Origin: Isachenkonia alkalipeptolytica
GTDB taxonomy: Bacteria > Bacillota > Clostridia > Peptostreptococcales > T1SED10-28
Assembly (NCBI RefSeq): GCF_009910325.1
Contig: NZ_SUMG01000004.1
Location: forward strand, 62,001-126,000
Direction: 5' to 3'
Length of the DNA: 64,000 nucleotides
Part shown: piece by piece, positions 1-8,596 of the stretch
Layout of the letters: the number at the start of each line of letters is the position of its first letter
Numbering within the stretch: the first letter of the stretch is position 1
Notes under the pieces: generated by a model
Seen by the model: the letters and a program-made list of their open reading frames with translations, nothing else
What the model was told of the DNA's origin: nothing
The model's database searches: none
Program-made: the position numbers and the translations under genes

Positions 1-388
1 CTTCAACGGCCCAAAACCCTTCTAAATCATAGCTATGATCCCTAAGGCTTCGGAAATTATTGCGATAGGGATGGGCGGCAATGGCAACGCCGTCGGCCTC
101 TTCAACCAAATTAAGTAGTTTCTGGGCGGATAGGGTTTCCTCAGGAATATCATCTAAGCCGAAGACCACAAAGTCTCCTTCAGCGGTAAAAATTTCCGCC
201 CCCACAAAGATGGGAAAATCCACTTTCTCGCTGTACTTCTTGGCAAAATCCTTAATATTATTATTATCGTGATCGGTGATGCAAATCCCGTCAAGACCCA
301 ACTTGCGTGCTTGCCAAACCGCATCTTCCAGGGAAAGAACACTGTCACCGGAATGTCTTTTTTCGTGGACATGAAGATCAATAATCAT
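1..388 (-). CDS. PHP-domain metal-dependent phosphoesterase (3' end outside window)
   Basis: The gene runs off the left edge; 129 codons are visible from the ATG at 388. The N-terminus has the HxH motif IIDLHVH (residues 2-8), then TDHD (38-41), GAE (63-65) and AAHPY (104-108). These are the metal ligands of the polymerase and histidinol phosphatase (PHP) fold. Stand-alone PHP proteins hydrolyse phosphoesters (nucleotides, histidinol phosphate, oligonucleotides) at a two- or three-metal site in the cytoplasm. The order and spacing fit the YciV/TrpH-like group better than a DNA polymerase PHP domain, but the substrate cannot be read from this part. The ribosome site is weak (GGGGTG just upstream). 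The gene diverges from the small membrane protein at 621. Confidence 0.85.
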   Translation of the reverse strand, partial: MIIDLHVHEKRHSGDSVLSLEDAVWQARKLGLDGICITDHDNNNIKDFAKKYSEKVDFPIFVGAEIFTAEGDFVVFGLDDIPEETLSAQKLLNLVEEADGVAIAAHPYRNNFRSLRDHSYDLEGFWAVE

Positions 389-620
389 TTGTAAGCACCC
401 CAATCCGAAGATTTATTCTTGAACATATAACGTCTTAAGTTTACCGAAGTTTAGAGGATAAATCCAATGAAATATTTTTATGGGATTTATGTTAATGATA
501 AATAATTCAAATAGTTCCTTCGGAAACTCGGTGATCCGATGAAAATATATCATTCAAAAAAAAGGATAAATCCATGGGCTTGTAGAATAAAGTAAGGAAA
601 GAAGGTTAAGGGGGATTGGT

Positions 621-902
621 ATGAAAGAGAAAAATGATTTTGAAAAGGATATGGAGAACTTAGAGGATTGGCAGGAAAAACAGTACAGTCCCGGACATTA
701 CATCGGAACCGGAAAGGTTCCCCGACCCATATTAGCGGTGAGTAAACATCCTAAACTCTTGATTGTGGCGGGAGCAATAGGGTTGCTGTTGCCCATGGCA
801 GCCCTTATTTTTGGCGATGTGCTTTTTAGAGAGATTGCTTTTTTGTTTTTTGTTCCCCTGGTTTTTCTGATCGGCGGGATTCTTCGGATCAGGGGACGGT
901 AA
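621..902 (+). CDS. small membrane protein, two transmembrane segments
   Basis: This 93-residue protein has a charged, soluble N-terminal half with an SPGHYIGTGKVPRP stretch (residues 23-36), then two hydrophobic segments at about 46-64 and 70-90, and ends in a basic RIRGR tail. The layout predicts a short hairpin in the cytoplasmic membrane with both ends inside. The ATG at 621 follows a purine-rich AAGGTTAAGGGGG ribosome site. I do not recognise a functionally named family. It stands alone, and a strong hairpin terminator lies 155 bases downstream. Confidence 0.7.
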   Translation: MKEKNDFEKDMENLEDWQEKQYSPGHYIGTGKVPRPILAVSKHPKLLIVAGAIGLLLPMAALIFGDVLFREIAFLFFVPLVFLIGGILRIRGR

Positions 903-1057
903 ATTCTTCCCAGGGGATTCGATGCGGAGGGAAAAATACTTCCTGTCCCGATCAGTTATCCCTGGCTTTAGAAAATTATAGGTGTTCAGGTACTCAATCT
1001 GCATAAACTAATCCGTATAAGGACCCCTGGATAGCAACCAACAAAAACTAATGAAAG

Positions 1058-1101
1058 CCGCGTGAAGGATCGATCCGTTGATCGGATCTTCACGCGGTTT
1101 T
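1058..1101. terminator. strong hairpin terminator between convergent genes
   Basis: CCGCGTGAAG and its complement (1058-1067 and 1088-1097) frame a GATC-rich inner stem. A T run follows on the plus strand. It lies between the 93-residue gene (+) and the PfpI-like lipoprotein (-) and may serve both, although the T run favours the plus strand. Confidence 0.75.
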
Positions 1102-1133
1102 TCAATAGAAAGAACCAAAGCTTTCGTTGGAAT

Positions 1134-1886
1134 TTACTTTTGAGTAGATAAGGCTTCAATGATGGCCTGGTTAAACAGCGGGAGATCCCCGGGTTCCCGG
1201 GAAGTAATAAGGTTTCTGTCGACGAATACCGCTTCGTTTACGAATTCGCCACCGGCTTCAAAAATAGCATCCTCTACAAAATCCATAGCCGTAAGCGTTC
1301 TGCCCTCCAGCACACCGGCTCCTGCTAACAGGTAAGGTCCCCGGCAAATGGTTGCCACCGGCTTTTTTGTTTCCATAAAGTCCCGGACAAAGGCTAAGGC
1401 CTGTTCATTTAAATTCAGTACTCTGGGACTGTTGCCACCGGGAATGATTAAAATGTCGTAATCGGTAATCTCCGCATCTTCGATCAGCTTTTCGATATCC
1501 AGGGTGGTATTGGTGTTATAGGCCGCTATCTCTCCAATCTCCGGCCCGACTAGGACACATTCCACTCCGTGACGCTCCAGGTATGCTAAAGGACTGGTGG
1601 TTTCAGCATCATGAAATCCGTTGGCAAGTAAAAATATGGCTTTCATGCCGGTTAAATCAGGAGGATCCATGGCTTCTTCACTTTCCCTTTTTTCATCGGG
1701 ATCTTCTAGCGAATCTTCCACGACCTCTTCTTTTTCTTCGTCGGTCTCTTCCCCTTCGGTAAGCTCTTCCAAAGGGTTTTCCTCAGTTTCGGCTGAAGAT
1801 TCCTCCATCTCATTGTTGCAGCCAGGATTGAACAGTGTTACACAAAATATTATGACGCATAAACAGACATTTTTTTTCATTTTCAA
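1134..1886 (-). CDS. DJ-1/PfpI-family lipoprotein
   Basis: The protein has 250 residues. It opens with a lipoprotein signal (basic MKMKK, a hydrophobic core, candidate lipidated Cys23 in FNPGC), then a very acidic linker at about 27-75, and a DJ-1/PfpI class I glutamine-amidotransferase-like domain from about 81 to the end. Glu95 and the nucleophile elbow ATICRGPYLL (Cys181) are in place. In PfpI proteases and deglycases the residue after the cysteine is normally His; here it is Arg182, so peptidase or glyoxalase-type activity is uncertain. The protein is predicted to be tethered to the outer face of the membrane. The start follows an AAAGGAGG site 6 bases upstream. It is a single-gene unit. 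Confidence 0.88.
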   Translation of the reverse strand: MKMKKNVCLCVIIFCVTLFNPGCNNEMEESSAETEENPLEELTEGEETDEEKEEVVEDSLEDPDEKRESEEAMDPPDLTGMKAIFLLANGFHDAETTSPLAYLERHGVECVLVGPEIGEIAAYNTNTTLDIEKLIEDAEITDYDILIIPGGNSPRVLNLNEQALAFVRDFMETKKPVATICRGPYLLAGAGVLEGRTLTAMDFVEDAIFEAGGEFVNEAVFVDRNLITSREPGDLPLFNQAIIEALSTQK

Positions 1887-2007
1887 CCTCCTTTATATTC
1901 TATTAAAAGGAAACTTAGCGGGGCAAATAGAAATGTTGAAATTTCTGATGAGACTGGGAATACGCAAAATCTATACTTGGATATAATTATATAGGGTGCT
2001 TTAGTTG

Positions 2008-2044
2008 AAAAAAACCGTCGGAGGAACTGATTGAATTCCTCCGG
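2008..2044 (-). terminator. intrinsic terminator on the minus strand, with no annotated gene feeding it
   Basis: Read on the minus strand, a GGAGGAA/TTCCTCC stem (plus-strand 2020-2026 and 2036-2042) with extra outer C-G pairs ends in a run of seven T (plus-strand A at 2008-2014). The only gene to the right is on the plus strand, so this terminator implies a short minus-strand transcript starting inside the 1887-2365 gap. Confidence 0.6.
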
Positions 2045-2150
2045 TAGAGGGAAAAGGGGTCCGACTTCAGGCGGAGGGAGGTTTAAAAATAGGCGTTAAG
2101 AACGATGGATATACCCTGTTGGGGGCATGAGCCAGCAAGAAAAATAGAGG
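2008..2150 (-). ncRNA. candidate C-rich small RNA (tentative)
   Basis: This is the minus strand of the 478-base gap 1887-2365. Reading leftward from about 2150 it holds several C-rich stretches (GCCCCCAACAG, AACCTCCCTCC, ACCCCTTTTCCC) and ends at the intrinsic terminator above. A GTCGGA block can pair with TCCGAC inside the terminator stem, which gives an alternative fold. C-rich loops complementary to ribosome-binding sites are typical of Firmicutes RsaE/RoxS-type regulatory RNAs, but no convincing -35/-10 pair was found, and no named family was recognised. Confidence 0.3.
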
Positions 2151-2274
2151 GAAGTATAAAAAATGTTTTTGTTTTTATTATGATATATAATACATACAAA
2201 AAAAACCATTTAATGTTTTTAGAATACAAAAAATATTGAGAAATCCCTAAATTACAAGTATTTTAAGGATTTGG

Positions 2275-2303
2275 TTGAAAGTTCGCTGAAAAGGTGTTAA
2301 TAT
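2275..2303 (+). promoter_or_regulatory. SigA-type promoter for the M24 peptidase
   Basis: TTGAAA (2275-2280), a 17-base spacer and TAATAT (2298-2303) place a transcription start about 55 bases before the ATG at 2366. Confidence 0.5.
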
Positions 2304-2365
2304 TTTTACTTGTGGTTTTAAGAAGAAAAACCAAGTATAATAAAAAAATGAAAAGGAGGGAACCC

Positions 2366-3442
2366 ATGGATAAAGCGCGAATTGAAAAAGTGATTCATGC
2401 CATGGAGCAGGAGAATATGGAGCAACTGATCATCTCCGATGCCCCGTCGATTTACTATTTAACCGGTTTATGGATCCATTCCCAGGAAAGAATGTTGGCC
2501 CTGGTCCTAAGCGTAAAGAGTGAACCGGTGCTGTTTGTTAACGAGCTTTTCCCCCTGGAAGAGGGCCTCGAGTTAAAGGTTCAGCGGTATAGCGACACCG
2601 ACGATCCCATTGGTCTTCTGGCAAAGCATATAACGGAAGGTAAGGAAGTCGGGATTGATAAAAACTGGCCCGCCGGTTTTTTAATCGATTTGACCCAAGC
2701 CTCTCCGGAGATTACTGTGAAAAAAGGGTCTTATCTGGTGGACAGGGTTCGTATGATTAAAGATCCCCAAGAAATCCGGAAAATGAAAGCCGTCTCAAGG
2801 ATTAATGACCAGGCAATGGAACGGCTGACGGAGGAAATTCCCAAAAGATTGACGGAAAAACAAATGACCAAGTGCTTGGAAGAGATTTATCAGGAACTGG
2901 GCGGGGAAGGTTTTTCCTTTGATCCTATTGTGGCCTATGGAAAAAACGGTGCCAATCCCCATCACAGCCCGGGAGAAGACCGGCCTCAGGAAGGGGACAG
3001 CGTACTGATCGACATCGGCTGTCATAAGGATTCCTACTCCGCGGATATGACCCGGACCTTGTTTTATAAGAAAATTTCCGAAGAACAAAAGAAGGTTTAC
3101 GAAATCGTACAGGAGGCCAACCGTGTAGCGATAGCTAAAGTACGACCGGGAGCAAAGTTCTCTGATATTGATTTGGCTGCTCGGGAGGTGATCGAAAAAA
3201 ACGGTTACGGGAAGCACTTTACCCACCGAACAGGACACTCCATCGGGATCGAGGTTCATGAGTATGGAGATGTATCCATGACCAACCATGACCGGATGCA
3301 ACCGGGGATGATTTTCTCTGTGGAGCCGGGAATATATCTATCCGGGGATTTCGGCGTGCGTATTGAGGATTTGGTCCTGGTTACGGAAACCGGCGCGGAA
3401 GTACTGAATCATGTAACCAAAGAGCCGGTGGTTATTGATTAA
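2366..3442 (+). CDS. M24-family Xaa-Pro dipeptidase/aminopeptidase
   Basis: The product has 358 residues from the ATG at 2366, which follows AAAAGGAGGGA; an upstream in-frame start at 2294 lacks a ribosome site. The N-terminal creatinase-like domain (about 1-125) is followed by the pita-bread metallopeptidase domain, with metal ligands in [19 protein letters not shown] (two Asp), [13 protein letters not shown] (His) and SVEPGIY plus RIEDL (Glu). M24 enzymes of this type remove residues next to proline, using two manganese or cobalt ions in the cytoplasm. The SSS symporter follows after 101 bases and is probably cotranscribed, which suggests uptake and cleavage of proline-containing peptides or a related solute. 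That pairing is inference. Confidence 0.9.
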   Translation: MDKARIEKVIHAMEQENMEQLIISDAPSIYYLTGLWIHSQERMLALVLSVKSEPVLFVNELFPLEEGLELKVQRYSDTDDPIGLLAKHITEGKEVGIDKNWPAGFLIDLTQASPEITVKKGSYLVDRVRMIKDPQEIRKMKAVSRINDQAMERLTEEIPKRLTEKQMTKCLEEIYQELGGEGFSFDPIVAYGKNGANPHHSPGEDRPQEGDSVLIDIGCHKDSYSADMTRTLFYKKISEEQKKVYEIVQEANRVAIAKVRPGAKFSDIDLAAREVIEKNGYGKHFTHRTGHSIGIEVHEYGDVSMTNHDRMQPGMIFSVEPGIYLSGDFGVRIEDLVLVTETGAEVLNHVTKEPVVID

Positions 3443-3543
3443 ATCACCGGTATCCCCCATGCTAAGGCAGACCAAGCTAGAGCATTAGAATGAACTATAT
3501 CACAAAACAAAATTAGAAATTACACACTTTAGGAGGAGACAAC

Positions 3544-4938
3544 ATGGAACTTGATCATAATCCAGCAATGCTGGTATTTTTAGGAATTTATTTTTTAGTG
3601 ATTATCGGAATCGGATGGCATTATTCTAAGAAGGTAAAAGACAGCAAAGACTTTATGTTGGCCGGAGGAAGCTTAGGGCCGGTGGTGTTAATGGGTACAC
3701 TGATTGCCACTTGGGTAGGAAGCGGAACCGTAACCGGGGGAGGAAACTCCATAGCCTATGACTTTGGACTGTGGCCCGCCATACTCTTCGGACTGACCAG
3801 TTTGATCGGTGTGGGAATTCTCTACATCATCGCACCGAAGATTCGGGCAGCGGGAAAGTATACCATTGCGGAAGCCATGGAGGATCGCTACGGTGAAGGG
3901 GCAAAGATACTTGCCAGTGCCATCATCATTCTGGCTTTTATCGGAATTGTATCCTATCAGTTTACGGGACTGGGCATGGTGCTGAACGTGACCACGGGCA
4001 TGTCTGTGGAGCTTGGAACCATTATTGCAGCGGTACTGATTATTTTCCTTGCAACTATTGGCGGACTGATGTCCGTAGCCCCTACCGACGCCCTCAGCGC
4101 ATTTTTGATCCTGTTCGGAATTATTGTCGGTGTACCAATCGCCATTGGAACCGCCGGAGGCTGGAGCAATGTGGTGGCGGAAGTCCCGGAATCCAGCTTG
4201 ACGGTTCTGGGGGATTTATCGGTAATGCAGTTTATCGGCTTGGTGATCCCGACCCTATTTTTATTACTGGGGGACCAGAATATGTATCAGCGTTTGGCAT
4301 CCTCTAAAGGGGATTCCGAAACAAAACTGGGAACCATCGGCTGGGGAATCGGTCTGGTAGTGATCTATCCCGCCATCGCCATTATTGCCTTTACCGCCCG
4401 GGTTAATTTCCCGGATATCGCCGCGGGACAAGCACTGATTGCAACGACCACGATTATGCCCTTAATGGTGGGTGGGCTGCTCCTTGCGGCAATCACCGCC
4501 TTCATCATTACCACAGGAAGCTCCTATTTGTTGTCCGCAGCAACAAACATCACCATGGATATTTACGGGAATTATATTAAACCCGAGGCAACCAGTAAAG
4601 AAAAACTGGTCTTTACAAGGATCATGATCCCGATTATCGGGGTGCTGGCTTATGTACTTATTCAATATTTCCCGTCGATTCTTGCGGCCCAGATGTATGC
4701 CTACACTGTGTACGCTGCAGGAATTACTCCAGCAATTTTAGCCGTATTTTTATGGAATAAGCGGGTAACGAAGGCCGGCGGGGTATCGTCTATGATCGCC
4801 GGTGTGATCGCCACTTTGGTTGTGGAATTTGGAAATTTGATTCCCTACGACGCTGCGGTGGTATCGGTGCCGATTGCTATAGTGGTGCTGATTGTGGTAA
4901 CCCTTCTGACAAAACCGGAAAAGCGAATAGAGCAGTAA
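3544..4938 (+). CDS. sodium:solute symporter (SSS family)
   Basis: This 464-residue integral membrane protein has about 13 hydrophobic segments. It begins with a short outward N-terminus and LGIYFLVIIGIGWHYS, and carries the SSS landmarks SKDFMLAGGSLG near residue 38 and ATWVGSGTVTGGG near 59. A conserved GDQNMYQRLASSK follows the middle helices. SSS carriers (PutP, PanF, SglT relatives) couple sodium entry to uptake of proline, pantothenate, sugars or other solutes; the substrate is not evident. The RBS AGGAGGAG lies 6 bases before the ATG. It is probably the second gene of an operon with the M24 peptidase and is closed by a strong terminator at 5014. Confidence 0.9.
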   Translation: MELDHNPAMLVFLGIYFLVIIGIGWHYSKKVKDSKDFMLAGGSLGPVVLMGTLIATWVGSGTVTGGGNSIAYDFGLWPAILFGLTSLIGVGILYIIAPKIRAAGKYTIAEAMEDRYGEGAKILASAIIILAFIGIVSYQFTGLGMVLNVTTGMSVELGTIIAAVLIIFLATIGGLMSVAPTDALSAFLILFGIIVGVPIAIGTAGGWSNVVAEVPESSLTVLGDLSVMQFIGLVIPTLFLLLGDQNMYQRLASSKGDSETKLGTIGWGIGLVVIYPAIAIIAFTARVNFPDIAAGQALIATTTIMPLMVGGLLLAAITAFIITTGSSYLLSAATNITMDIYGNYIKPEATSKEKLVFTRIMIPIIGVLAYVLIQYFPSILAAQMYAYTVYAAGITPAILAVFLWNKRVTKAGGVSSMIAGVIATLVVEFGNLIPYDAAVVSVPIAIVVLIVVTLLTKPEKRIEQ

Positions 4939-5013
4939 GGACAACAATTAAGATAGTATTGTAACAAACCATTTAAGGTTATTAGAAGTTGAGCGGTGGG
5001 AGAAATCCCTTTT

Positions 5014-5055
5014 AAAATCGTCTAGGCATATTATCATATGCTTAGGCGATTTTTT
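5014..5055 (+). terminator. rho-independent terminator after the symporter gene
   Basis: AAAATCGTCTAGGCATA pairs with TATGCTTAGGCGATTTT around a short TTATCA loop, and the descending arm runs into a T tract. It closes the M24-SSS operon. Confidence 0.85.
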
Positions 5056-5073
5056 ATACTATTGATTTGTGCT

Positions 5074-5099
5074 GTTAAAAGGGAGGGGATTTTGGGTAT
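5074..5099 (+). promoter_or_regulatory. SigB-like promoter candidate for the DMT exporter
   Basis: GTTAAA (5074-5079), 14 bases, then GGGTAT (5094-5099). This is close to the GTTTAA-N13/14-GGGTAT consensus of SigB-type sigma factors. It lies 77 bases before the start at 5177, directly after the previous terminator. Similar sites occur before other genes in the window. Confidence 0.4.
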
Positions 5100-5176
5100 G
5101 GATTGTGGTATAGCTTATTCTAAGACTAATACTTAGATCGGTGGATTTTGTCAGGTCATTTAAAAGGAGGGACACT

Positions 5177-6076
5177 ATGAAATATAAAGGAGTAGCGTTA
5201 ATCATGTTTGCTGCTATCTGCTGGGGCATTAGCGGAGGCATCGGAGATATATTAATCAGTAAGGGATGGGATCCCATTGTGATCTCCTTTTACCGGGGAG
5301 CTGTGGCGTGGTTATGCTTTATCCTTTGGTTTCTCTTCCATCCCAGATTGAACTGGATTACATCGATTCGGTTTCATATATGGGCGATACTGGCGGGGAT
5401 CGGTGTTGCGGGGAACTTCACTTTTTATTTTCTCAGCATTGAAGCGGCCAGCGTTGCGGTGGCCGTTACCTTAATGTATACAGCGCCGGTGTTTGTTCTT
5501 TTGATATCCTTTATCCTGGGGGTGGAAAGGTCTACCTGGTTCAAATGGGCATGCATTGTGGTTGTGCTGATGGGGATCATTCTTCTTACCGGAGCTTATG
5601 ATATGGAATCGATTTCAACGAGTTTTTTTGGCACGGCAGCCGGGATTACCGCCGGACTTTCCTACGTACTGTTTATCTTCGGGTTTAAAAACGCCTCGGC
5701 CATCGGAAAGCCCCAGGCCACGTTGATGAGTGCTTTTTTTGCCTTTTCATTTATACTTTTTCTTATTATGGATAAGGAGCAGGCGGCTCATGTGCTTCAG
5801 TCAGGGGATATCGGATGGTTTATCCTGCTGGGAATATTAGGGGCGGGGGTTTCTTTTATTCTTTATGTAGTAGGGATTCGAAGAACCGCTCCCACCACCG
5901 CTTCCATGGTGGCCATGGTAGAGCCGGTAACCGCATCCTTATTCGGTATTTTACTTTTGGGCAATCCTCTGGCCGCTATGGAGCTACTGGGGATGGTGCT
6001 GATTCTCTTTACCACAACGCTGTTCAGTGTGAAGCAAAGCACGGAAAAAGCTCAGGAGGCCGCAAAGAAAGCTTAG
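5177..6076 (+). CDS. DMT-superfamily transporter with two EamA domains
   Basis: This 299-residue protein starts at the ATG at 5177 (RBS AAAAGGAGGG, spacing 6); the longer in-frame start at 5141 would run through the ribosome site. It has ten predicted membrane helices in two EamA repeats (about 5-138 and 150-288). Typical features are WGISGGIGDILI in helix 1, an AAASVAVAVTLMYTAPVFV-like segment in the first repeat (SIEAASVAVAVTLMY) and ASMVAMVEPVTASLFG in the second. EamA carriers export metabolites or amino acids in exchange for protons or other solutes. The substrate is unknown. It is a single-gene unit. Confidence 0.88.
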   Translation: MKYKGVALIMFAAICWGISGGIGDILISKGWDPIVISFYRGAVAWLCFILWFLFHPRLNWITSIRFHIWAILAGIGVAGNFTFYFLSIEAASVAVAVTLMYTAPVFVLLISFILGVERSTWFKWACIVVVLMGIILLTGAYDMESISTSFFGTAAGITAGLSYVLFIFGFKNASAIGKPQATLMSAFFAFSFILFLIMDKEQAAHVLQSGDIGWFILLGILGAGVSFILYVVGIRRTAPTTASMVAMVEPVTASLFGILLLGNPLAAMELLGMVLILFTTTLFSVKQSTEKAQEAAKKA

Positions 6077-6184
6077 AGTTCTTGCTGAAATAATCTTTGG
6101 GGATTTCATCTTTGATAAAGAAATATTTTGTTGAATATGGTAAGATATTATCAGTGTTGAGTAAACTAACGGAGGCCTTAGAAT

Positions 6185-6715
6185 ATGTATTCAAAAGTCA
6201 AAGCCCTGGGTGCTGAGAAACTACGAAAGTATGTAGGCATTCCAAAAGTACTGTATAATAAATTAAGGGATACCAGTAGTAAAGAAGCGGTTTATGAAAG
6301 TGTGATCATCGGCCTTACGATCCTGGTGTTAAGTCTTTCGGCCCTGGATTTATTTCTTATCACAAGTGTGGCCTACACCTCCTTTGTGGAAGTTTTTGAT
6401 CTATTGGTCTGCGCGGTGTTTGCCCTGGACCTATGGCGGCGATACCGGCAGGAAAAATCAGAACTTTCATCTTCCGCATTTATCAAGCGGCATGGCATAG
6501 AAATTTTTGCTATTATACCCCTGGATGTAGCCTTCAGGGCATTCCGTCTGGTTCGGATTTTTCGTTTTGCAAAGCTCGGTCGCTTATCAAAGCTTGGGCG
6601 GGCAGGGAATCTTGTTTTAAAGTTTCTCAATAAATTCGCCAATCCCAGCTATCTTCGCTATAAACGGTTTAAGACCTTGATTCAGTCGAAGGGAATGAAG
6701 GATGAATCAAAATAG
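6185..6715 (+). CDS. stand-alone voltage-sensor-domain protein without a pore
   Basis: The product has 176 residues. Four hydrophobic segments can be placed at about 36-60 (S1), 67-86 (S2, with Asp72 and Asp82), 102-117 (S3, with Asp114) and 118-139 (S4). S4 carries Arg118, Arg121, Arg124, Arg127, Lys130, Arg133, Lys136 and Arg139: eight basic residues at exact three-residue spacing, as in voltage-sensing helices of Kv and Nav channels. The protein ends about 35 residues later in a basic tail, with no S5-pore-S6 and no selectivity filter. It could be a voltage sensor, an Hv1-like proton pathway, or a subunit of another channel. The RBS GGAGG lies before the ATG. Function is inferred from layout only. 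Confidence 0.75.
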   Translation: MYSKVKALGAEKLRKYVGIPKVLYNKLRDTSSKEAVYESVIIGLTILVLSLSALDLFLITSVAYTSFVEVFDLLVCAVFALDLWRRYRQEKSELSSSAFIKRHGIEIFAIIPLDVAFRAFRLVRIFRFAKLGRLSKLGRAGNLVLKFLNKFANPSYLRYKRFKTLIQSKGMKDESK

Positions 6716-6737
6716 ACCAAATAGACCAAAGTAAACC

Positions 6738-6790
6738 AAAGGGGACGGAGGTATTCGGTACATGATGTACCGAATACCTCCGTCCCCTTT
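6738..6790. repeat. REP-like palindrome, copy 1
   Basis: A perfect 26-base inverted repeat meets around a single central G at 6764. The outer arms read AAAGGGGACGGAGGTATTCG and the core is GGTACATGATGTACC. It sits between the convergent voltage-sensor gene and Na/phosphate carrier gene and could act as a bidirectional terminator. The same outer arm recurs at 13523, 15024 and 53674. Confidence 0.9.
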
Positions 6791-6804
6791 GATAGAGCTG
6801 CTTT

Positions 6805-8409
6805 TTAGAAATCTCCCGTGACCACCTCAGCGAGGTTGGTGGCATGGTCCGCCACCCGTTGGAGATTGCTGATCAGATCCAAAAATATAACGCCGGACTT
6901 GGGAACACATAACTTCTGATGAATTCGGTCCGTATGGTTTTTTCGCAAACTTCGCTCTTTCATTCGCACGTCCCGACTCTCCTCAATTATTTGTCTGGCC
7001 AACTCCTGATCTTCTTTTTCAAAAGCGGTTATGGCCCGCTCCAACATCCCATCCACTAAACCGTAAAATTCTTTCAGTTCCTCAATGGCATGATCGGAAA
7101 AAACCAAATCCTCATCGATTTTTCCCTCGGCCAGTTCAATGATATTTTCCGCATGATCTCCCACCCGTTCCAAATCGCTGCTGACATGCATCAATGCGGT
7201 TATGGCCTGGGACTGGTCCCGTCCCAGGGAACTTTGGCCGATTTCTGCAAGAAATGTAGTGATTTCCTTATCCAGACTGTCGATTAAGTCTTCCTTTTGC
7301 ATTGTGGAATCGATCATTCCCCGATCCCGGTTATAGAGAATGGTCATGGAATCCGTCAACATTTCCCGAGCGATACGGGCCATTCGAAGGAGTTCCTGTC
7401 TTGCCACACCGATGGCGGCGGTTGTGGAACCTAAAAGTCGTTTGTTAAGGTTTTTCGTTCCGGACTCCACTACCTGTTCTTCACCGGGGAGAATTCTGGT
7501 AACCAGACGAAGAAGGGGTTGAATGAAGGGAAAGAACACCACGACGTTCAACACATTAAAAATAGTATGGGCGTTGGCCACCTGTCGGGTAACCGTATCG
7601 CCGGTGTAGGATATTAGGTGGACGAAGGGATTGAACAGCAACAAAGCCAACAACACCCCGGAAACTTTGACAGTAACAATGGCTAATACCGCCCGTCTAG
7701 AGGTCAGGTTTGTTCCGATGCTGGCAAGGGCAGCGGTAATGCTGGTTCCGATATTAGCTCCCAGGACTATGGCAATGGCAGAGGGGGTATCGATCATCCC
7801 CTGCAAAGTCATGGCGATGACCACGCCGGCAGTGGCACTACTGCTTTGAATCATTGCGGTGAATATCGCCCCAGCCAGAACACCTAAAGGGGGAATGGCA
7901 CCGAAGCTGGCTAACATACTGATAAAAGGCGGATGTTCCCGGAGGGGATACATGGCATCGGACATGACCTGCAGTCCTAAAAACAATAATCCGAAGCCCA
8001 GTATTGCCTGTCCGATGGATTTATAAATGCGTTTTGTGGTAAAAAGATGGATCCCTGCACCGATACCGATTACCGGAAAGGTAATTACGTAAATATCAAA
8101 GGAAATCAACTGGGCGGTGAAGGTGGTCCCGATATTGGCTCCCAGCATGGTTCCTAAAGCCTGGGAAAGAGTCATCAGCCCGGAATTGGCAAAACTGACC
8201 ACCATTACATTGGTGGTGCTACTGCTTTGCACCAGTATGGTAACCAGGGCTCCCGTCAAGGTGGCCATGAAGGGGTTGGAAGTGAGAACCTCCAGTATTC
8301 TTCGTAGGCGATCCCCCGCCGCTTTTTGCAGTCCCGAGGCCATGGTCTTCATGCCGAAAAGAAATAGTCCCAATCCTCCGACCATGCCTGTAAATATAGA
8401 AAAAAACAT
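6805..8409 (-). CDS. Na/phosphate cotransporter with C-terminal PhoU-like domain
   Basis: The product has 534 residues from the ATG at 8409, preceded by GGGAGGGA; an in-frame start 18 codons upstream lacks a ribosome site. The membrane part (about 1-310) has the inverted repeat of NptA/PiT-II carriers: two QSSS motifs (TILVQSSSTTN near 58 and AMIQSSSATAG near 186) and two GANIGT motifs. Residues about 340-530 form a PhoU-like helical bundle (HVSSDLERVGDHAENI and a second copy NLQRVADHATNLAEV). Members import phosphate with sodium and the PhoU-like domain probably modulates this. No pst/pho genes are adjacent. It is monocistronic. Confidence 0.9.
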   Translation of the reverse strand: MFFSIFTGMVGGLGLFLFGMKTMASGLQKAAGDRLRRILEVLTSNPFMATLTGALVTILVQSSSTTNVMVVSFANSGLMTLSQALGTMLGANIGTTFTAQLISFDIYVITFPVIGIGAGIHLFTTKRIYKSIGQAILGFGLLFLGLQVMSDAMYPLREHPPFISMLASFGAIPPLGVLAGAIFTAMIQSSSATAGVVIAMTLQGMIDTPSAIAIVLGANIGTSITAALASIGTNLTSRRAVLAIVTVKVSGVLLALLLFNPFVHLISYTGDTVTRQVANAHTIFNVLNVVVFFPFIQPLLRLVTRILPGEEQVVESGTKNLNKRLLGSTTAAIGVARQELLRMARIAREMLTDSMTILYNRDRGMIDSTMQKEDLIDSLDKEITTFLAEIGQSSLGRDQSQAITALMHVSSDLERVGDHAENIIELAEGKIDEDLVFSDHAIEELKEFYGLVDGMLERAITAFEKEDQELARQIIEESRDVRMKERSLRKNHTDRIHQKLCVPKSGVIFLDLISNLQRVADHATNLAEVVTGDF

Positions 8410-8535
8410 TATAGTCCCTCCCGCTCTATGTAGAATTATTTTGTAAGGATTAAAGCATACCATAATACTATTCTAGAAAAAAGTGAATTCTCCTTTTTAA
8501 AATGAAATTTTTTTTGAGAGATCTAGACTGGGGTG

Positions 8536-8559
8536 GTTTTCTTTTAAAACCCGGGGTAT
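8536..8559 (+). promoter_or_regulatory. SigB-like promoter candidate for the GNAT-nitroreductase gene
   Basis: GTTTTC (8536-8541), 12 bases, then GGGTAT (8554-8559), inside AAAACCCGGGGTATAG. The AACCCGGGGTAT core also occurs at 22581 and, with one extra base pair, at 10376. It lies 37 bases before the GTG start at 8597. Confidence 0.45.
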
Positions 8560-8596
8560 AGTATCAGTAAATATTCAGTTTACAGGAGGGATAACT

